Assembly (NCBI RefSeq): GCF_022447245.1
Contig: NZ_JAKVBC010000045.1
Location: forward strand, 1 to 34,972
Direction: 5' to 3'
Length of the DNA: 34,972 bases
Origin: Kordia sp.
GTDB lineage: Bacteria; Bacteroidota; Bacteroidia; Flavobacteriales; Flavobacteriaceae
Numbering within the stretch: position 1 is the stretch's first letter; each line of letters opens with the position of its first letter. Made by a program: the position numbers and the translations under genes. Below, one piece after another: positions 17,684 through 26,109 of the stretch. Below the pieces are notes generated by a model. That model saw nothing but the letters and a program-made list of their open reading frames with translations, ran no database searches and was not told the DNA's origin.

Positions 17684-18919
17684 ATGACAACCTTACTCAT
17701 CAACATCACAGAATTACTACAAGTTAGAGACAACAATGTTTCCAAAATTGCTGGAGCTGACATGAAAATGCTACCAATATTGGAAAATGCATATCTCTAT
17801 ATTAAAGATGATATCATTGCCGATTTTGGTTTGATGGCTGATATTGAAATCGCTTCCGCAGATACTATTATTGACTGTACTAATAAAGTAGTATTACCAA
17901 CTTGGTGCGATAGTCATACACATCTAGTCTACGCAGGAAACAGAGCACAAGAATTTGTGGATCGTATCAATGGTTTGAGTTATGAAGAAATTGCCAATCG
18001 TGGTGGTGGCATTTTAAACTCTGCTAAAAAATTACAAGAAACTTCCGAAGATGAACTCTTTGCACAATCTGCCAAACGTTTGGAAGAAGTAATGCAAATG
18101 GGAACTGGCGCCATAGAAATCAAATCAGGTTATGGACTTACCATAGAAGCTGAACTCAAAATGTTACGTGTGGCAAAACGTTTAAAAGAGGCGTATAATT
18201 TCCCAATCAAAACCACATTTTTAGGTGCACATGCAGTTCCAGCTAATTACAAAGGAAATCAAGAAGATTATATGGACTTGGTAATTGACGAAATGTTACC
18301 AAAAGTTGCCGAACAAAACCTCGCGGAATACGTGGATATTTTTTGCGAAAAAGGCTATTTCACCTTAGAAGATACTGAACGTTTACTCAAAGCTGCACAA
18401 CAGTATAATTTAATTCCAAAAATTCACGTTAACCAATTCAATGCATTTGGTGGCGTGGCTTTGGGCGTGCAATACAATGCACTTTCGGTAGATCATTTAG
18501 AAGAACTCAACGACGACGATATAGAAGCATTACAAGGAAGTATTACCATGCCAGTGGCGTTACCTTCCTGTTCATACTTTTTAAGCATTCCATATACGCC
18601 AGCAAGAAGACTCATGGATGCAGGTTTGCCTGTAGCACTAGCAACCGATTACAATCCAGGTTCTACACCTTCTGGAAATATGAATTTTGTTGTAAGTACG
18701 GCTTGTATCAAAATGAAAATGACGCCAGAAGAAGCTATCAATGCAGCAACTATCAACGGAGCTTATGCTATGGGACTTTCTGAAACACATGGAAGTATCA
18801 CCAAAGGAAAAGCTGCTAATTTGATCATTACCAAAGAAATTCCGTCGTTTCATGTATTGCCGTATGCTTTTGGAGACAACAATATTGAGCAAGTATTGAT
18901 TAATGGAAAGGTAATTTAG
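17684..18919 (+). CDS. hutI: Imidazolonepropionase
   Basis: 411 residues, the typical HutI length. It hydrolyses 4-imidazolone-5-propanoate to N-formimidoyl-L-glutamate, the third step of histidine degradation in the cytoplasm. The amidohydrolase metal site is complete: H78 and H80 (CDSHTHLVYAGNR), H183 (LGAHAVP), H248 (IHVNQF), H271 (SVDHLEEL) and D322 (ATDYNPGS). The RGGGI and EIKSGYGL substrate-binding segments are present. First of the hut genes in this window; hutH and hutU are not here. Confidence 0.93.
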   Translation: MTTLLINITELLQVRDNNVSKIAGADMKMLPILENAYLYIKDDIIADFGLMADIEIASADTIIDCTNKVVLPTWCDSHTHLVYAGNRAQEFVDRINGLSYEEIANRGGGILNSAKKLQETSEDELFAQSAKRLEEVMQMGTGAIEIKSGYGLTIEAELKMLRVAKRLKEAYNFPIKTTFLGAHAVPANYKGNQEDYMDLVIDEMLPKVAEQNLAEYVDIFCEKGYFTLEDTERLLKAAQQYNLIPKIHVNQFNAFGGVALGVQYNALSVDHLEELNDDDIEALQGSITMPVALPSCSYFLSIPYTPARRLMDAGLPVALATDYNPGSTPSGNMNFVVSTACIKMKMTPEEAINAATINGAYAMGLSETHGSITKGKAANLIITKEIPSFHVLPYAFGDNNIEQVLINGKVI

Positions 18920-18930
18920 GTTTCTTAGAT

Positions 18931-18960
18931 TATTAGGCACGCTTTACTTTTAGATGGTTG
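18931..18960. repeat. Dispersed intergenic repeat, copy 2
   Basis: TATTAGGCACGCTTTACTT followed by TTAGATGG; similar to 6346-6370 and 19051-19072. Sits directly after hutI. Confidence 0.35.
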
Positions 18961-19050
18961 GAAACGCTATACTTTAAGTATTTTGACATGAACTTTCAAT
19001 TGTTCTTAAAACTTGACCAATACCTAATTCCCAAAACCTAATCCCTAAAT

Positions 19051-19072
19051 TTTAGACACACTTCGCTGTTAG
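19051..19072. repeat. Dispersed intergenic repeat, copy 3
   Basis: TTTAGACACACTTCGCTG followed by TTAG; closest to copy 1. Just before it lies a short CCTAATTCCC-AAAA-CCTAATCCC direct repeat (19023-19047). Confidence 0.35.
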
Positions 19073-19085
19073 TTTTTTTAAAATA

Positions 19086-19119
19086 CGTCACTGCGAGGAG
19101 TTTACGACGTGGCAGTCTG
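19086..19119. repeat. REP-like short palindromic element
   Basis: CGTCACTGCGAGGAG followed by TTTACGACGTGGCAGTCTG. It has ACTGC ... GCAGT ends in inverted order and much higher GC than its surroundings. It resembles the short 'GTCATTGCGAGG...GCAATCTG' elements scattered in many Bacteroidetes genomes. It lies upstream of 19181, and its 3' end contains a GTG that could be mistaken for an earlier start of that gene. Confidence 0.6.
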
Positions 19120-19180
19120 TTTCTTGTTAAAATCAAAATACGTTTTTAAAAATAGATTTATCTTTAAAAAAAATATCTCT

Positions 19181-19741
19181 ATGCTTAATTTTTCGCTTCC
19201 TCAGAATGGTCCGCTGTCTAGTTTAATGATTATTGAAGGAATTTCAGATTTCAAAGCTGCAATTGCGTACGTAAACGAGTTACCTTACGGAAGAACGTCT
19301 GATCGTAGTGAGTATCGTTTGATCATACCTGAACAAAAAGGTACTTGTTCTACCAAACACGCTTTTTTAAAGCAACTCGCAATCGAAAGTCAACAAAAAG
19401 CTGTACAATTATTCATTGGGATTTATGAAATGAACGAAGCCAATACTAAAGGTGTAGGAAGCGTTTTAAACCACTATCAACTCAATTACATTCCCGAAGC
19501 ACATACCTATCTAAAAATTGAAGGAAACGTAGTAGACATTACACGATCTACCACAAACAAAACTCTTTTTTTAAATAGTTTGATAATTGAACAAGAAATT
19601 CTCCCACATCAAATCGCAGATTACAAAGTACAATGGCATCAAAACTTACTAAAACAATGGATTCAAGAAGGACAACGCTCCTACTCTTTTGAAAAAATCT
19701 GGAAGATTCGGGAGGAATGTATTGCGGCTTTATCAAATTAA
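19181..19741 (+). CDS. Transglutaminase-like unknown protein in the hut locus
   Basis: 186 residues from ATG 19181. A GTG at 19109 in the same frame lies inside the REP-like element and adds only a low-complexity leader, so I reject it. No signal peptide, so probably cytoplasmic. The segments GTCSTKHAFLKQLA (Cys56, His60), PEAHTYLKI (His108) and NVVDITR (Asp119) have the order and spacing of a Cys-His-Asp triad of the transglutaminase-like/papain-like fold. It lies between hutI and hutG on the same strand, 72 bases before hutG. I do not know a named function; peptidase, amidase or deamidase activity is possible from the triad alone. Confidence 0.65.
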   Translation: MLNFSLPQNGPLSSLMIIEGISDFKAAIAYVNELPYGRTSDRSEYRLIIPEQKGTCSTKHAFLKQLAIESQQKAVQLFIGIYEMNEANTKGVGSVLNHYQLNYIPEAHTYLKIEGNVVDITRSTTNKTLFLNSLIIEQEILPHQIADYKVQWHQNLLKQWIQEGQRSYSFEKIWKIREECIAALSN

Positions 19742-19813
19742 TTTACTCGTATTTTATTTTTCTTCAAACCAATTAAAAACGTACATTAGCAATACGATTG
19801 ATTTGATTAGAAC

Positions 19814-20830
19814 ATGTTACACTTGTACACTCGCGCAAACCTCAACGCACTGATTTCCAAACGAGATGGCGAAACTAAATTCGGAGAAAAAGTAGAAACA
19901 CTTTTATCTGCTGAAAATTTAATCGCACAATTAGAGCAAAGCGATGCTAAATATGTGCTTTTCGGAATTCCTGAAGATATTGGGATTCGTGCCAATCATG
20001 GAAAAACAGGTGCCACAACTGCATGGAATGCTGCTTTAAAATCGCTCGTAAATACGCAAGATAATGCCTATAACAAAGGGAAACGTTTGTTAGTCTTAGG
20101 TCATTTAGATTTTTCTGAATTATTAGTAACTGCTAATAAAATGTATCCGAATGCGTATGATTATCATCAAAAACTTAGCGAATTAGTTGATAAGATTGAT
20201 GAAGAAGTGAGTTACCTAGTGTATCAAATTGTAAGTGCTGGCAAAATTCCAATTATTATTGGTGGCGGACATAACAATGCGTATGGAAATATTAAAGGTG
20301 CTGCCTTAGGGAAAAGCAAATCTATCAATGTAGTAAATTTTGATGCGCATACCGATTTTAGAAGTTTAGAAGGAAGACATAGCGGCAATGGTTTCAGTTA
20401 TGCCTTTAAAAAGAGCTTTTTAAATAAGTATTTTATGTTTGGATTGCATGAAAATTACACCTCTAAAAAAGTCTTTAAAACCATAGATAACTACTCAGAT
20501 CGTATTAAATACAATACGTTTGAAGGAATTAAAATTCGTCATGAGCAAGGATTTACTTTTCAGTTAAACACTGTGCTTAATTTTATTGACAATCGTCCTT
20601 TTGGTGTAGAAATTGACTGCGATTCTATTGAAAATGTTCCAAGTAGTGCTATGACACCAAGTGGCTTTACCGCCAACGAAGCACGTATGTTTGCCTCATT
20701 CTTTGGAAAACAAAAAAATGCTAGTTATTTACACTTGTGTGAAGCCGCACCAAATGCCGACAATCCGCAAGAAACGTATTTGGTAGGGAAACTTCTAAGT
20801 TATTTAATTACCGATTTTATGCGTAAATAA
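19814..20830 (+). CDS. hutG: Formimidoylglutamase (arginase/agmatinase superfamily)
   Basis: 338 residues. A ureohydrolase with the full binuclear manganese site: H153 (GGGHNNAYG), D177, H179 and D181 (NFDAHTDFR), and D268 and D270 (EIDCDSI). In the context of hutI it is best read as formimidoylglutamase (N-formimidoyl-L-glutamate to L-glutamate and formamide), the last step of the pathway. Arginase or agmatinase activity is less likely because of the neighbour. Intact. Confidence 0.87.
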   Translation: MLHLYTRANLNALISKRDGETKFGEKVETLLSAENLIAQLEQSDAKYVLFGIPEDIGIRANHGKTGATTAWNAALKSLVNTQDNAYNKGKRLLVLGHLDFSELLVTANKMYPNAYDYHQKLSELVDKIDEEVSYLVYQIVSAGKIPIIIGGGHNNAYGNIKGAALGKSKSINVVNFDAHTDFRSLEGRHSGNGFSYAFKKSFLNKYFMFGLHENYTSKKVFKTIDNYSDRIKYNTFEGIKIRHEQGFTFQLNTVLNFIDNRPFGVEIDCDSIENVPSSAMTPSGFTANEARMFASFFGKQKNASYLHLCEAAPNADNPQETYLVGKLLSYLITDFMRK

Positions 20831-20868
20831 TTCAATTCTATTTGGATATGCTTTAAATGTTACATATA

Positions 20869-20890
20869 TTTACATAAGTACTTATATAAA
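20869..20890. promoter_or_regulatory. 22-bp palindrome before the MarR-GNAT gene, likely operator
   Basis: Two arms, TTTACATAAGT and ACTTATATAAA, are complementary at all positions except one pair. The inner 12 bp ATAAGTACTTAT (20874-20885) are perfect. It ends 10 bases before the ATG at 20901 and overlaps an AT-rich promoter-like stretch (TATATTTA). The size and position are typical of MarR autorepressor sites. Confidence 0.55.
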
Positions 20891-20900
20891 CAACTATACA

Positions 20901-21854
20901 ATGGATGCTTTACGTGAATTTAGAGAGATTAGTTTGGGTTCAAGATTGAATCGCATGAGCGATGTGATGATGAAAGAAACTCAGAAAGTATATACTTATT
21001 ACGGAATTGACTTTGATCCGTATTTATTCCCTGCTTTTAAGATTATTTCACTAAAAAATAAAACAACAAACACCGAAATTAGAGAATTGCTTAATGTCTC
21101 TCAACCTGCAATTACACAGACATTACATAAACTTTTAAAGAAAGAATTGATCAATATTAACAGTGATGAAATAGACAAACGCAAAAAAATTATTTCACTC
21201 TCTGATAAAGGTGAAAAATTACTCATCAAAATGATTCCGATTTGGAATGTAATTCATGAAACTGTTGAAAAACTGACAACGTTTCCTTCTGAAAATTTGG
21301 TTGGACATTTGAGTCAACTAGAAGATGCTTTTTCGGAAAAAAGTATGAGTGAACGTGTGATTTCTAATATGAAATCTAGTGAGCATTCAGAAATTACAAT
21401 TATTTCTTTTGATGAAAAATATACTGAAGACTTTTATAATTTGAATATAGAATGGTTGGAAACTTTTTTCTATGTAGAATCGCATGACAAAGTAGTGTTA
21501 AGCAATGCAAAAAGCTATATTATTGACAAAGGCGGACATATCTTTTTTGCCAAAGATGGTGAACATATAGTAGGAACTGTAGCCTTGATAAAAATAGAAG
21601 ATGGTATTTTTGAATTGAGCAAGATGGCAGTTTCACCAGCATTTAGAGGTAAAAAAATTGGTCAAAAATTGATGCAACATTGTATCAGTTTTAGCAAAGA
21701 ACAAAACTATACAAAACTCATTCTGTACTCCAATCGAAAACTTGAAAACGCTATTTATATCTACGAAAAATATGGTTTTAAGGAAATTCCTATGGAAAAA
21801 GATAGTCCTTATGAACGTAGCAATATTAAAATGGAACTGCCTTTAGATTCTTAA
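20901..21854 (+). CDS. MarR-type regulator fused to a GNAT acetyltransferase
   Basis: 317 residues in two domains. Residues about 30-150 are a MarR winged helix (recognition region NTEIRELLNVSQPAITQTLHKLLKK, wing DEIDKRKKIISLSDKGEKLL). Residues about 165-315 are a GNAT fold with the acetyl-CoA loop FRGKKIGQKLM preceded by KMAVSP and followed by the YEKYGFKEI motif. Such fusions are known in several bacteria; the effector and the acetylated substrate cannot be told from sequence. A palindrome just upstream may be its own operator. Confidence 0.87.
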   Translation: MDALREFREISLGSRLNRMSDVMMKETQKVYTYYGIDFDPYLFPAFKIISLKNKTTNTEIRELLNVSQPAITQTLHKLLKKELININSDEIDKRKKIISLSDKGEKLLIKMIPIWNVIHETVEKLTTFPSENLVGHLSQLEDAFSEKSMSERVISNMKSSEHSEITIISFDEKYTEDFYNLNIEWLETFFYVESHDKVVLSNAKSYIIDKGGHIFFAKDGEHIVGTVALIKIEDGIFELSKMAVSPAFRGKKIGQKLMQHCISFSKEQNYTKLILYSNRKLENAIYIYEKYGFKEIPMEKDSPYERSNIKMELPLDS

Positions 21855-21936
21855 GCAGTTTTGTATATTCAGAATCAGCTTGTAAAGATTACACTTCCAA
21901 TTATACAATTTTTTAATTTTCCTCGTAACAATTCAG

Positions 21937-21944
21937 TAGCTTTG
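21937..21944 (+). promoter_or_regulatory. -7 promoter box of the VTT protein gene
   Basis: TAGCTTTG followed by G fits the -7 consensus and lies 31 bases before the ATG at 21976. Confidence 0.35.
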
Positions 21945-21975
21945 GCGTCTTGTATGCGAATCGAACTAAAACTTC

Positions 21976-22533
21976 ATGAAAGAGAGTTATATTACGTTTT
22001 TTAGACGCTTTTGGATTGTACTTATTATTGGCTTTATCCTTTACAATATTATTTTTCCAGAAACATTTTCCAGAGATAATATTGCTACCAAAATTCAGTC
22101 GTATGGAAATTATGGTTGGGCAATTTTCTTTCTATGTCACTTAGTTCGTGGTTTTGTCATGCTACCAAGTACTGCGCTCATTTTTGCAGGTGTATTTTTA
22201 TTTCCAAATGATTTATTTCTAGTATTATTGATTTCAGTAGTAGGAATTGTCATTTCTTCAATGATTGTATACTACTTTTCAGATAAGCTCGGTTTTTCAA
22301 AACTCTTTGATAAAAACACCAGAGCTTCTAACTTGGTAAAAGAAAAACTCTCGGGAAAATACGGCCCTTTGTTTATTATATTTTGGGCATTTTTCCCATT
22401 TGTTCCAACCGATTTGATTTGTTATACAGCTGGTGCTATGAAGATAAACTCTATTGTTTTTGCCATTAGTATTTTTATTGGCGAATTTATCTTATGTACC
22501 GTTTACATCTACGGAAGTTCATACTTTATATAA
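21976..22533 (+). CDS. TVP38/DedA-like membrane protein (VTT domain)
   Basis: 185 residues with about five hydrophobic segments. The first loop has the family motif GFVMLPSTALIFAGVFLFP (re-entrant segment) and a later one FWAFFPFVPTDLICYTAGAMKI, both typical of the VTT/SNARE-associated domain. Members of the wider family include lipid flippases and scramblases (DedA group). The substrate here is unknown. Its 3' end overlaps the convergent histidine-kinase gene by 8 bases. Confidence 0.78.
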   Translation: MKESYITFFRRFWIVLIIGFILYNIIFPETFSRDNIATKIQSYGNYGWAIFFLCHLVRGFVMLPSTALIFAGVFLFPNDLFLVLLISVVGIVISSMIVYYFSDKLGFSKLFDKNTRASNLVKEKLSGKYGPLFIIFWAFFPFVPTDLICYTAGAMKINSIVFAISIFIGEFILCTVYIYGSSYFI

Positions 22534-24751
22534 TATTTACGTACAAATTTTTCAATATAATTTGATGGAATTCAGCCAAATCATAGGGTTTGATGATAAA
22601 GTCGTTTATACCTGCTTCGTAAATTTTATCTCGTATCTGATCTTCTTCAACTGCGGTTAATGCAATAATTGGTGTTGTTTGATCGGTTTTACGTATGCGT
22701 TTCGTAGTTTCAATACCATCTAATCTAGGCATATTAATATCCATTAAAATCAAATCATAAGTTTTAGCCTTTAGCAAATCTATGGCTTCCAATCCTCCTA
22801 CTGCAACATCACATTGATATTCTCTACTTTGTAAAATTCGTTTTGTGATAACACGATTGATTTTGTTATCATCTACAACTAAAATACTTTTTTCTTTTGC
22901 ATCAATAATTTGCTTAGACGCTATGTTGCTTTCAACGGAACTTGGCTTAGTGGTTTCTTCAAAAGTGATGACAAAACACAGCTCAGTTCCAATATTTTCT
23001 TCACTCTTTAAAGCAATATCACTATCAAAAAGTTGCAATAAACTTTTAACTATAGACAAACCTAAACCAGTTCCTTGGTAGTTTTTCTCAATCGGACGTA
23101 TTTGAACAAACTTATCAAAAACAGTAGCCTGTTTTTCTTTGGGTATACCAATACCATCATCTTCAATAACAAATTGAATTGTATGATTTTTATCTTCTTT
23201 AGCTATCAATTTGATCAGAATCCAAATGTTTCCAGCTTCAGTAAACTTGATCGCGTTTCCAATAAGATTTATTAAAATTTGAGAAAGCCGAACAGAATCT
23301 CCTAACAAAATCTCTGGTATTTTATCATCTATTTCTACGTGAATTTTATTCCGGTTTTGATTCGCTGAGAAACTGAACGAATTGACAACTTCATTTACCA
23401 AATTCTTCAAATTAAAAGGAATACTTTCTAGCTTTACTCCTTGCGATTCAATCTTGTTAATTTGTAACACATTGTTAATAAGTGACAATAGGTAATTACT
23501 TGAGAACTTGAGCGATTTAAAGTTTTCATTATTTTTTAAATTCGGGAAATCTTCAGACAATAAGGATGTCAATCCTACTACACCATATAATGGCGTCCGT
23601 AATTCGTGACTTACAGTAGAGAAAAATTGTGATTTCAAATTTGCCTGCGCTTCTGCTTCTATTTTAGCTTCTCGGAGTTCTGTATTCTTCAAGCGAAGTT
23701 TTTCTAAGGCTTTGTTTCTGAACTTATAGTTCTTAAACATATTAATCAATAATAAAATCAATATGAAACCTGCAATCATTAGCACATACGAAATTTGTTG
23801 AGATTTTCTAATAATGGTTTCCTGCGACTTTTGTTCTTCTTTAACTAGTTCTAAATCTCTCTTGTAGTCATCGACCGAAAACTTTGCTAACGCTAGTTGA
23901 TTTTCCTTTATTTTGGACTGTTCAAAAAGAGTATCTCTGTATTTTAAATGCGTTTGCAAGAAATTATATGCCTTTTCATGCTTTCCTTGCTTTTTTGCTA
24001 AAACTGCATATTGTTCATAAATCTCTATCAACTCTTCGAGCAACTCTTTATTTTTAGCATATTTAATCGCCTTTTTAAAATAGTTTTCTGCCAATACAAA
24101 CTTGTCTTTGTTCATGTAATAGCAAGCCAATAAGAAATTGATTTGAGCTTTCGCCGAATCATCTCCATGATTTGTAAAAATCATATTCTCAGATTTTACC
24201 AAATATGGAAATGCAGTATCATAATCGCCTTTATCAATATACGTCCAGCCTATATTTAAAATTGGAGTTAAAATTTCGAAAGTATCTTTTATTTTTTCTG
24301 AATAACGCAACGATTCTTTATAGTAATAAATTGCAGAATCTATCATTTTTAAGCCTTCCGAGTATACATTTCCTAAATTATTATATACCCAACTTTGAAG
24401 TGTATCATTTTTGCTATTTTTTGCAAAACGAATTGATTTCATAAAGTTTTTCTTTGATTTAGAAAAATCTGAAATGCCTTCGTAAGCCAAACCAAGTTCA
24501 TTATAAAATAACGTCAAATTATAGTAATCGTTTGCTTGGCTAGCATATACGATTCCAAGGTTAGCTGCTTCAATAGCTTCTTTATATTTATACTTTGAAA
24601 AATAAGAAGTTGATATTTCTAGATATTTTCGAATGCTATCGGAGGACTTGCTTTTGTCTATCTCTTGACTCTGCAAGGGAAGCACTATCAAAAAGCATAA
24701 AAGTATGGTAGTGTATACAGTTTTTTTCAAAGATTCGGGTTTTAAAAACAC
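22526..24751 (-). CDS. TPR-containing hybrid sensor histidine kinase
   Basis: 741 residues from a GTG start. A signal peptide or anchor (1-28) precedes about six TPR-like repeats (35-290), which should lie in the periplasm. Then come a transmembrane helix (about 319-339) and a coiled coil. The HisKA domain has phospho-accepting His382 (STVSHELRTPLYG). The HATPase domain has the N-box (INLIGNAIKF, Asn495/Asn499), DDGIGIP and GTGLGLSIV. A C-terminal receiver domain has acidic Asp627/Asp628, phospho-acceptor Asp671 (LMDINMPRLDG) and Lys721. There is no DNA-binding domain and no separate response regulator next door, so output must go through another protein. Intact. Confidence 0.88.
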   Translation of the reverse strand: MFLKPESLKKTVYTTILLCFLIVLPLQSQEIDKSKSSDSIRKYLEISTSYFSKYKYKEAIEAANLGIVYASQANDYYNLTLFYNELGLAYEGISDFSKSKKNFMKSIRFAKNSKNDTLQSWVYNNLGNVYSEGLKMIDSAIYYYKESLRYSEKIKDTFEILTPILNIGWTYIDKGDYDTAFPYLVKSENMIFTNHGDDSAKAQINFLLACYYMNKDKFVLAENYFKKAIKYAKNKELLEELIEIYEQYAVLAKKQGKHEKAYNFLQTHLKYRDTLFEQSKIKENQLALAKFSVDDYKRDLELVKEEQKSQETIIRKSQQISYVLMIAGFILILLLINMFKNYKFRNKALEKLRLKNTELREAKIEAEAQANLKSQFFSTVSHELRTPLYGVVGLTSLLSEDFPNLKNNENFKSLKFSSNYLLSLINNVLQINKIESQGVKLESIPFNLKNLVNEVVNSFSFSANQNRNKIHVEIDDKIPEILLGDSVRLSQILINLIGNAIKFTEAGNIWILIKLIAKEDKNHTIQFVIEDDGIGIPKEKQATVFDKFVQIRPIEKNYQGTGLGLSIVKSLLQLFDSDIALKSEENIGTELCFVITFEETTKPSSVESNIASKQIIDAKEKSILVVDDNKINRVITKRILQSREYQCDVAVGGLEAIDLLKAKTYDLILMDINMPRLDGIETTKRIRKTDQTTPIIALTAVEEDQIRDKIYEAGINDFIIKPYDLAEFHQIILKNLYVNII

Positions 24752-24768
24752 TCTTAAAATACGAAAAA

Positions 24769-24788
24769 ATACTATAGCAAAATAGTAT
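24769..24788. promoter_or_regulatory. Inverted repeat upstream of the histidine kinase
   Basis: ATACTAT-agcaaa-ATAGTAT, a perfect 7-bp inverted repeat 17 bases upstream of the GTG start. It overlaps a promoter-like TATTTTGC on the minus strand. Possible operator. Confidence 0.3.
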
Positions 24789-24793
24789 CTGTA

Positions 24794-24810
24794 AATTCTT
24801 AATAAGAATT
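24794..24810. promoter_or_regulatory. 17-bp perfect palindrome upstream of the histidine kinase
   Basis: AATTCTTA-A-TAAGAATT. It is AT-only apart from one C/G pair, so chance is not excluded. Confidence 0.3.
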
Positions 24811-24846
24811 TGAACTTATTACAACAGTATTTTAATTGTCCAAATA

Positions 24847-25044
24847 ATGTTCAATTCTTAAAACATACACCTATCTGCTAATTGCCAATATTCATCTGTT
24901 CTCTATTTTTAATTGTATCTTTAAGAAGATCTATAACAATTCAAAAATTATTTCGATTGAATCAAAAGGAATTACTCCCAAAAAGATGCTATCTTACGAC
25001 ACACCATGGATTGAACAAACGTTGAATTATATAAAAAATAACTA
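24847..25044 (+). pseudogene. Possible gene remnant before the VOC gene
   Basis: An open frame with no plausible start ends in a protein-like tail (SKGITPKKMLSYDTPWIEQ, then TLNYIKNN and TAA) just before the next ATG. The upstream part (LLIANIHLFSIFNCIFKK) does not look like coding sequence. It may be the end of a deleted gene. I do not recognise the family. The remaining bases of the 24752-25048 gap hold only the palindromes listed separately. Confidence 0.3.
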
Positions 25045-25048
25045 AGTT

Positions 25049-25462
25049 ATGAATGCTTTTCACTACGCTTTTAAAGTAAAAGATATTGCATCGACACGTA
25101 AATTTTATGTGGAACTTTTAGGTTGTACCGAAGGTCGTTCTACAGAACACTGGATTGATTTTGATTTTTTTGGACACCAATTGTCAGGACATGTAAGCGA
25201 CAACATTCCTAAGCTGGATTATTGTGGAAAGGTAGATGGGGTTAGTGTTCCAATTCCTCATTTTGGCTGTTTGTTGACGATTCCTCAATTTGAAACTTTG
25301 CAAAATACCTTTGAAGCAAATGACATTCAATTTGTAATAAAACCACAAATTCGCTACAAAGGGCAAGCTGGTGAACAACGCACGATGTTTGTCTTTGATT
25401 TTAGTGGAAATCCACTAGAATTTAAAGCTTTTTCTAATGAAAATGAAGTGTTTGCCAAATAA
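25049..25462 (+). CDS. VOC family protein (glyoxalase/bleomycin-resistance/dioxygenase fold)
   Basis: 137 residues with the paired beta-alpha-beta-beta-beta layout. It starts FHYAFKVKDIASTRKFYVELLGC and ends FVFDFSGNPLEFKAF (the Glu of PLEFK is a usual metal ligand; His5 is a candidate partner). The substrate is unknown. The next gene follows after 17 bases, so the two are probably one transcript. Confidence 0.8.
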   Translation: MNAFHYAFKVKDIASTRKFYVELLGCTEGRSTEHWIDFDFFGHQLSGHVSDNIPKLDYCGKVDGVSVPIPHFGCLLTIPQFETLQNTFEANDIQFVIKPQIRYKGQAGEQRTMFVFDFSGNPLEFKAFSNENEVFAK

Positions 25463-25479
25463 TTCATACTTTTAGGAAT

Positions 25480-26025
25480 ATGAATGCGCTTAAACTACCT
25501 TTACAATTTGCTCCCGATGTAATGAAAAAAGAGCTTGCTCAATTTTCAAGAAAAGACTATCAAGATATTTACAATCCTTCTGTGCAATTGGAAACTTTGT
25601 GGCTAAAACACTTTATTGAACCTACACTTGGTCCAGATGGTTTACCTGTTTTTTTACCAAATGCAGCGTTGAAAAAATGTCCATATCTCAAAGCTGTTTA
25701 TGAAATGTTTCTGTGCCAAGTAGAAACCTTTCGTGTGCATACATTAGATCCTGGAGCAAGCATTCAAAAACACACTGATTCTGGTTATAGTTTTGAACAT
25801 GGAAAAGTACGTCTACACATTCCTGTACAAACCAACGATCAGGTAGAAATTATCTTAAATGGCGAACATATTCGCATGCAACCTGGCGAATGTTGGTACT
25901 GTAATTTTCATTTAGAGCACGAAGTAAGAAATAATAGTAAAGAACCACGCATACATATCATCTTAGACTGCATTGTCAATGATTGGTTAACACATGTTTT
26001 TAAGCAGGTGGAAATGCAATCCTAG
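25480..26025 (+). CDS. Aspartyl/asparaginyl beta-hydroxylase-like Fe(II)/2-oxoglutarate oxygenase
   Basis: 181 residues. The oxygenase fold shows H98 and D100 (QKHTDSGYSF), distal H147 (HLEHEVRN) and R157 (PRIHIILD, 2-oxoglutarate contact), in the order expected for an Asp_Arg_Hydrox (PF05118) protein. No membrane segment. Bacterial members hydroxylate peptides, free amino acids or natural products; the target here is unknown. Probably co-transcribed with the VOC gene. It ends at a terminator. Confidence 0.8.
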   Translation: MNALKLPLQFAPDVMKKELAQFSRKDYQDIYNPSVQLETLWLKHFIEPTLGPDGLPVFLPNAALKKCPYLKAVYEMFLCQVETFRVHTLDPGASIQKHTDSGYSFEHGKVRLHIPVQTNDQVEIILNGEHIRMQPGECWYCNFHLEHEVRNNSKEPRIHIILDCIVNDWLTHVFKQVEMQS

Positions 26026-26032
26026 CAATCAT

Positions 26033-26069
26033 AAAACCCTCACATTTCTGCAAGGGTTTTAGAGTTTTT
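26033..26069. terminator. Terminator between oxygenase and ettA
   Basis: The stem AAAACCCT (26033-26040) / AGGGTTTT (26053-26060) is followed by AGAGTTTTT. Lies between convergent genes. Confidence 0.7.
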
Positions 26070-26109
26070 ATGATGAGATACTGAATCAAGTTCAGCATGA
26101 CGAAATCAT

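Noticed and set aside
19109-19180. GTG at 19109 as the start of the hut-locus unknown protein
   Set aside because: It lies inside the REP-like element and adds a low-complexity leader; the ATG at 19181 gives a normal N-terminus.
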